64,000 nucleotides of DNA from Arbacia lixula (lineage: Eukaryota > Echinodermata > Echinoidea > Arbacioida > Arbaciidae), in contig OZ022584.1 of assembly GCA_963669155.1 (NCBI GenBank), positions 18,363,271 through 18,427,270 of the forward strand. The letters run 5' to 3'. Numbering within the stretch: position 1 is the stretch's first letter; every line of letters starts with the position of its first letter. The notes below the pieces were generated by a model. The model ran no database searches. It was not told where the DNA came from and saw only the letters and a program-made list of their open reading frames with translations. Below are positions 58,744-64,000 of the stretch, one piece after another. A program made the translations under genes and the position numbers.

Positions 58744-61700
58744 TCACGCTACGAGTGAGCGGCCAGTCATTTCTGAGGGGATCTCCAGTCCCATAAGCCT
58801 GAGCACAGTGGGCGCCACGTCCTGGAGAGATGCATTGTGGGAAGGGTCGACGGTGAACCTCTCTCCCGAGTTGCACATGATGAAAGGGACTGTAAAGAAA
58901 TGAAGAAGGGATGGGTTGGATTATTAGTACTATTTGTGTACTTTGTAAGGAATGATAAAACTACTACAACATGTATAAAGAATAAATGACGCTTTCATAA
59001 CGCACACATATCTATAATAACAGAAATTGAATGAGGAAAATAAACGCATCAACAACTGAGAAAACACTCCAGGAGCTGTGTAAGATTTGCGACAAAAACA
59101 TACAAAAAAAAAAAAGCAGCAGTTCACACATAAATTTGGCAAAGGAGTTAAAAACAACTGTCTCCTTAGTATTCTCTGTAATCATTAAAGAAGAATACAT
59201 CCCTCAAAAAAGCAAATTAAAGAAAATAGAAGCAAAAAATGTTCTGTAACAAAGTTAGAACTTTTTGAATATTGTAATCACTCGATAGGCCCAATGACTT
59301 CTTGGGAGGATTTGTCATTTTCCTCTAATCCACGCTTACTGGTAAGTAAATTTGGTAATACAAGATTCAGCATTTGTGATTAAAACATTTTGCACAACTT
59401 CCCTCAAACTTTTAACAATTTGCTTCGATGATTATTCTGCTTTGATAGAAATGGCCCATAGGTTTATTTTATTTTAATAACCCATGTCAATTTGAAAAAA
59501 TTAGTGATCACATGACCCTTAAACGTAAAACACATCACTAAATTCCAAATATGGATTCATCTGGTGCTGAACTTGACGCTCTTTCATGTGATGAATCTTT
59601 CATCATTTTTAGTAATTGATATCACAAGTTAGAACCCTAAACCACATCTTTCTGGTACTGGGTCACTAATGGATTAAAGGAATAGTTCACCCTAAAATTG
59701 TTTTTGTTTCACATATTAGTGAAGGTTTGATGAAAATCTGTCAAAGAATAAGAAAATTATTATCTATCAAAGTTTTGATTTTGTGATGTCATGTGCGAGG
59801 TGCTCTTCCATATATGTGGTGCACAATTTTTTTTTGAAAGTGTGCATTTTCTCAAAAAAATATGCATCCTTGAAGCTGTACATTTGATACATCATTAGAA
59901 ATTCGTTCTTGCACACAAACCTGTATGGAAAAAAAATATTCTGTTGCCAAAAAAGAGAAGAAGGGCAATTCATGTAATTATATTCTACCCAACATATGGG
60001 AGAGCACCTCGCACGTGACGTCACAAAATAAATCTAATAACTCTCTTTTCCTTTGACTGGTTTTCGTCAAACCTTCACTTATATGTTTCTTTCATGTTTC
60101 TGCTTTTATTGAAACCAACTTATCTTCAGGGTGAACTATCCCTTTAAAGGTCATATATTGTACTGGGAAGACAAAAAAGCCTTCAAATGGTGATCGTGAG
60201 TAATCTTCTTGCCAATGGTCTTAAATGATTGTATTGTCCATTTTAGAGCCTTGCTGAAGGTTATTTGCCCTCATATGATCCACAATTGGAATAATTAGTC
60301 ATTAAATCACAAATCCTCAAATTGTTTGGACCGAACATTTGGAGGATCTGTGATTAAATCACTAATCTCTCCAAATGTGGATCATTTGAGGGCAAATAAA
60401 TTTCAGCAAGGTTCTAAAATGGACAAAACATGAATTTAAGACCATTGGCAAGAAGATTGCTCACGATCACCATTTGAAGGCTTTTTGTCTTCCCAGTACA
60501 GTATAAGCCCTTTAAGACACACACACATCTCTGGCTTATATATTCTACCTCTCATCGTTGTGTGCTTGGTGCTAGGGCCACCGTCAGGGGCTAGCATGAT
60601 CTCTGCGTTGCCATGGTCCGCCGTTACTAGGAAGGCATAGCCACTCTCCATACATGCCATCTTCATTGTGTTGATAGCAGCATCTGAAATAAAAGGGTAT
60701 ACATGTGGTTATATTGATATTGATTTTTTGTTAGTGACCTTCACATGTGAATCCATTAGTAAATTCCATTACAGTGTAATAATTCATGAAGCTTCTGGCA
60801 GAAAAGACATTGTTGGTTGACATGTGTGATGCACAATGGGCATCGTTGTGTGCTGAATTAATTATCTGACAAAACTCACTAAATATTGCAAAAATATTAA
60901 CAAATCAAATTTCACAAAACATGTTTTTAAAACTCTTGACATCTTTTCATTTTATGATATGTAAATTTCAGCTTCATTTGATTTCTTACTTTTCTGTTAT
61001 TCATTTTCAGATTAATCAATCCATCTGCTTAGTACCAATAAAACAAAGACGATTCAATCATGACATTACCTGTGTATTGGCATGCCTTGACGGTAGCGTC
61101 ATAAACTCCAGTGTGACCAACCATGTCGGGAGGGGCAAGGTTGCACATGACAAAGGGGTAGCGGTTTGTCTTCACAACTTCAGCCACCTACAACAACAAC
61201 AAAAAAATATTTTTCAGTTTAGAAACAAAAACAAAAGCTTAAAACTGTCCTGGGTAAGTGTTACAAAATGTGCAATAACATTTAATGGAATAGAGTGTAT
61301 GTTAATTATAAGAGCTTTTTGTGGGTTATGAATTGCTTTTCACTCATGTGTACTGATATTGAACCATATTTTGCTTTTTGTAAATCATCATATCCCTGCA
61401 GGTGGCAGAATTTATTTCGCTTCAAGCCCCTGTCCTGGGTTCTATTTAACTTCTTTATTTGTATATGTTGCTGTTTGTTGAATGAAATAAAGAAGAACAA
61501 ATAAAACCAAAAAAGAAAAACAAATTTTTTCATGTATTTCTTCGCTCTATAAATTACCTAGGAATATCATCATGAAACAAAGCTATTAGGACCAAATGGT
61601 TATTTTTTTCTGCTAATTAAGTTCTTACTAAGTGCTTGTTACAAAATAGCTGCGCACTGGAAAACAGTGAGAAGGTTATCATTATTGGGTGCAGTTTGCA

Positions 61701-63926
61701 AGCAAGGCTATGAATATTGAAAGCATATTGGCATGCGGTTTCACAATGAAGGAAAAGCTTGTTCTTCCTGCTGCACTTATGCACACAACAAGGTACAGAG
61801 TCTACCAACAAAAACTACTGTTCCTATAAATACAGGAAGGGAGGGACACTGCTCAATAAACCACTCACCTCATCCGCCACCCCTTGCACACTCATCTCTG
61901 GTTTGAGGTCATAGGTCGCGACCTTTGGAGAGGGAACCATCTTCCTTTCTTCACCTTCAAACTGTGTCTCCACCCCTCCATTGAAGAAGAATGTGACGTG
62001 GGCGTACTTCTCAGTTTCTGAAAGAGAGACGGAGAGAGAAAAAAATAATTGTACATACTTTCATAAGCTGGGTATATGCTGAAGCTATTGGACAGAGATT
62101 GAAAGCAGAAACTGCCCTCTGATAAGATTCCTCATACTGAATCCTGTCATACATGCCTGTTATATGTAACCAAGGACTCCATGTGGAGAAAAGAATATGA
62201 ATATGCAATGATTTGCATACCACCACTATTCTGACCCACGACCCCTCTCCCCACCCCCCATCCCCCCCCAACACACACACACACACACACACACACACCC
62301 ACACACACACACATCCACACACACATCAGATTCATCAGACTCATCATTTGATATTGTTTTCAACATTTCATATCTGCACATCATAGATGGCTGGGATACG
62401 TCACCCCCCACCTGCACCCTCCCCCCTCTCCCCCCCCCACACACACAAACATCTTTCAACTCATCATTACTTGCGTTATTGTTTTCAACATTTCAGTATC
62501 TGCACATCACGGCTGGGGTATGCCACTGCGCCCCCCCCCCTCCCCCTAGCCTGGATATATGGTTTAGTAGAAAGCAGATTAAAAAATTAGGTTCCTTCTG
62601 TTGTTTTTCTCCTCGTTTGTACCTGCACAGTGGAACTGGGGGAGGTTCTTGGCCGCTAGCCACTCAGCTAAGACATTCTTGGGCTCCTCAGGAGGGAAGA
62701 TGACAGGAAGCTTGAAGTCAGCCTTGTACTCCGTCAGACAGGTCACACCCTGCAATCACATATATACCCTTTTTACAATGGGTTTTCTTAGCCCCGTACA
62801 ATCGTTAGCAACGTACTCTCCTGAGCCCCATGCTACTGTTTGAGGCTTTTAACACTGGCCTTCTAGCCCCATATTTTTTCTTTAACTGGCTAAGGCAATC
62901 CACGATGTTCACATTCAAAACCATTAACTCTGGACTTTCACGACAGCTTATGAATATTTATCAGTGTACGTCTTGTACATGTGCTCTTCACCACTCCGCA
63001 TTAAGGTCACTCGCCCATTGAGCATCATCTGTTTGGTCACTTCGTTTCTGCCTTGCAAGCTTAGCACCGCTTTTCCTTAGCCCCGTACTATTTTTTATTT
63101 TTTTTTAACACTGGAGCTCTTAGCCCTGGATTTGTCACAATGTCACGATTTACCTTGAAGTCACAATTAACTCTTGTACCCTAGCGGCAAAAAATGAATA
63201 ATACATCAAGTGGCTTTTCCTAGCTTGGTACTGAGATGTTTAAAGGCACAGGCAACTGGGAGATACTTTAACATGCGCGATTCCATAAGCCCCACTCAAT
63301 CATACACAAACCTCGTACGTCATCCATGTTCATCGAACTAGTCCAGCAATCTCCGAATGTGTCTGAAAACATCTGAAGGTGACGCAAAGGCCGAAGTCAG
63401 AGGCTACGCGCTACTGCGCTATCACTGGATGCGTGCGTGCTGGACTGCTTACCGCGCTAGACGAAGCATCACACCAAACATCTAGCCTAGCTAGCTAGCC
63501 TGCCGCGCGGGCTGGGGGCGAATTGCTCGCGAATACATGAATTACCAGTGGTTGGCCGCTTTAAATAGTCACATATTGCCAGTGTGCTTACAATGTCCAA
63601 ATTGTGGCGCCATGAAGTCTCAATGAACTCTCCCAGTACCATAGGTGCACAAAATGAAAAGTAAGTCAACTGGCTTTTCCTAGCTTGTTACTGAGATAAT
63701 TAAACAGTCACAATGTGCTTACAATGTCCTTGGGAACCACGCTGGTCTCAAAGCCCCGTTTGAAGGCAAAGGCCTCAACGATCTGCCTCATCCGGTCTGA
63801 TCGGAAGTCAATGAAGAGGAGGGTGTCGCCATCTTGGATGCACCCCTCCCGGTCCACTATGATGGGGGTGAGGAACTCGTCGGTCTGACGCTCGCTCCCC
63901 GGCTTGTCATACCGGGACTGCACCAA
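58744..63926 (-). CDS. Cofactor-independent phosphoglycerate mutase, C-terminal 292 aa (5' exons outside window)
   Basis: Interconverts 3- and 2-phosphoglycerate in glycolysis/gluconeogenesis without 2,3-BPG; Mn-dependent, alkaline-phosphatase fold, cytosolic. Exons in transcript order: 63723-63926, 62623-62749, 61869-62017, 61070-61187, 60549-60683, 58744-58889; all GT-AG and in frame, stop at 58744-58746. The fragment is a bit more than half of a ~515-residue enzyme. Active-site landmarks in order: [12 protein letters not shown] (the two arginines binding substrate), [15 protein letters not shown] (catalytic-site Lys), [12 protein letters not shown] (metal-binding Asp and His), VTADHGNAE (metal-binding Asp-His), STKHTT (metal-binding His), then [14 protein letters not shown] and EMTGRSL at the end. 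All expected ligands in this half are intact. The N-terminal part with the catalytic Ser must lie beyond position 64000. Unrelated to the vertebrate cofactor-dependent enzyme. Confidence 0.95.
59674..60147. mobile_element. TTAA MITE family 1, copy E (full)
   Basis: In the last iPGM intron. It starts TTAAAGGAATAGTTCACCC and ends GGGTGAACTATCCCTTTAA, with ACGTGACGTCACAAAAT inside. The right-hand TTAA is shared with the next element (60144-60515). Confidence 0.9.
60144..60515. mobile_element. Large palindromic foldback element abutting copy E
   Basis: Left arm TTAAAGGTCATATATTG, then TACTGGGAAGAC; right arm GTCTTCCCAGTACAGTATA, then AGCCCTTTAA. The arms (about 165 bp each) match through CCTTCAAATGGTGATCGTGA, CCAATGGTCTTAAAT, TTGCTGAA and TTTGCCCTCA. 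It begins on the TTAA that ends the neighbouring MITE and stops 33 bp from iPGM exon 60549-60683. Confidence 0.9.
62221..62560. repeat. (CA)n and tandem duplication in an iPGM intron
   Basis: A CA run (about 62271-62325) is followed by two copies of a unit containing GTTTTCAACATTTCA and TATCTGCACATCA, each ending in a C-rich tract. Confidence 0.75.
63128..63740 (-). repeat. Repeated unit around an iPGM exon donor
   Basis: The exon end with its donor (plus strand GTGCTTACAATGTCC, about 63715-63729) recurs at 63586-63600. The adjacent block GGCTTTTCCTAGCTTG.TACTGAGAT occurs at about 63211-63236 and 63670-63695. A looser third match surrounds 63128-63150. This suggests old tandem copies of the exon-intron border. 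Confidence 0.55.
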
Positions 63927-64000
63927 CTGGGAAGATCAGAAAGAATTTTTCTCCCAATTCAATCACTTTCACATTCATTTTAATTAACAGTATATGTATC

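Overview
The window is a piece of an animal nuclear genome: split genes with GT-AG introns of roughly 0.1-3 kb, long 3' regions, abundant microsatellites and many short inverted-repeat transposons. Gene content and repeat style suggest an invertebrate deuterostome, most likely an echinoderm of sea-urchin type. The organism is an inference; the genes themselves are clear.

Layout. (1) Positions 1-8000 (+): the 3' end of an unrecognised gene encoding a Pro/Gly/Tyr-rich C-terminal tail. There are two coding exons (1451-1516, 4757-4992) plus a possible alternative proline-rich last exon (2224-2726), then a long 3' region with a foldback element. (2) 8000-11270: repeat-rich intergenic DNA. (3) 11271-18950 (+): complete ornithine aminotransferase, OAT, in 8 coding exons giving 435 aa. 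(4) 18951-25007: intergenic, with several foldback elements. (5) 25008-36721 (-): complete MCM-binding protein, MCMBP, in 14 coding exons giving 652 aa; intron 4 is a clear U12-type AT-AC intron. (6) 36722-37195: a 474-bp divergent promoter with two E2F-like sites. (7) 37196-52712 (+): complete SEC23-interacting protein, SEC23IP, in 17 coding exons giving 1019 aa. (8) 52713-58743: repeat-rich intergenic DNA. (9) 58744-63926 (-): the C-terminal 292 residues, in six exons, of cofactor-independent phosphoglycerate mutase; the 5' part lies beyond the window.

The genes do not form one pathway: OAT is mitochondrial amino-acid metabolism, MCMBP is DNA replication, SEC23IP is ER exit sites/COPII, and iPGM is glycolysis. 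The head-to-head MCMBP-SEC23IP pair is also found in human (10q26.11, from memory), and OAT lies on the same human arm (10q26.13), so part of an ancestral linkage may be preserved.

The most unusual structure is repeated tandem duplication of splice boundaries. In SEC23IP exon 6 about 85 bp of exon end plus about 26 bp of intron is repeated six times (111/99-bp units). The whole array stays open in frame, with five GT donors in one phase, so splicing could add up to 177 residues. Decayed arrays of the same kind sit at SEC23IP exon 15 (acceptor) and exon 16 (donor), at MCMBP exon 12 and probably at an iPGM exon. The window also holds a five-copy palindromic TTAA-flanked MITE family, several of whose copies carry a TGACGTCA core.
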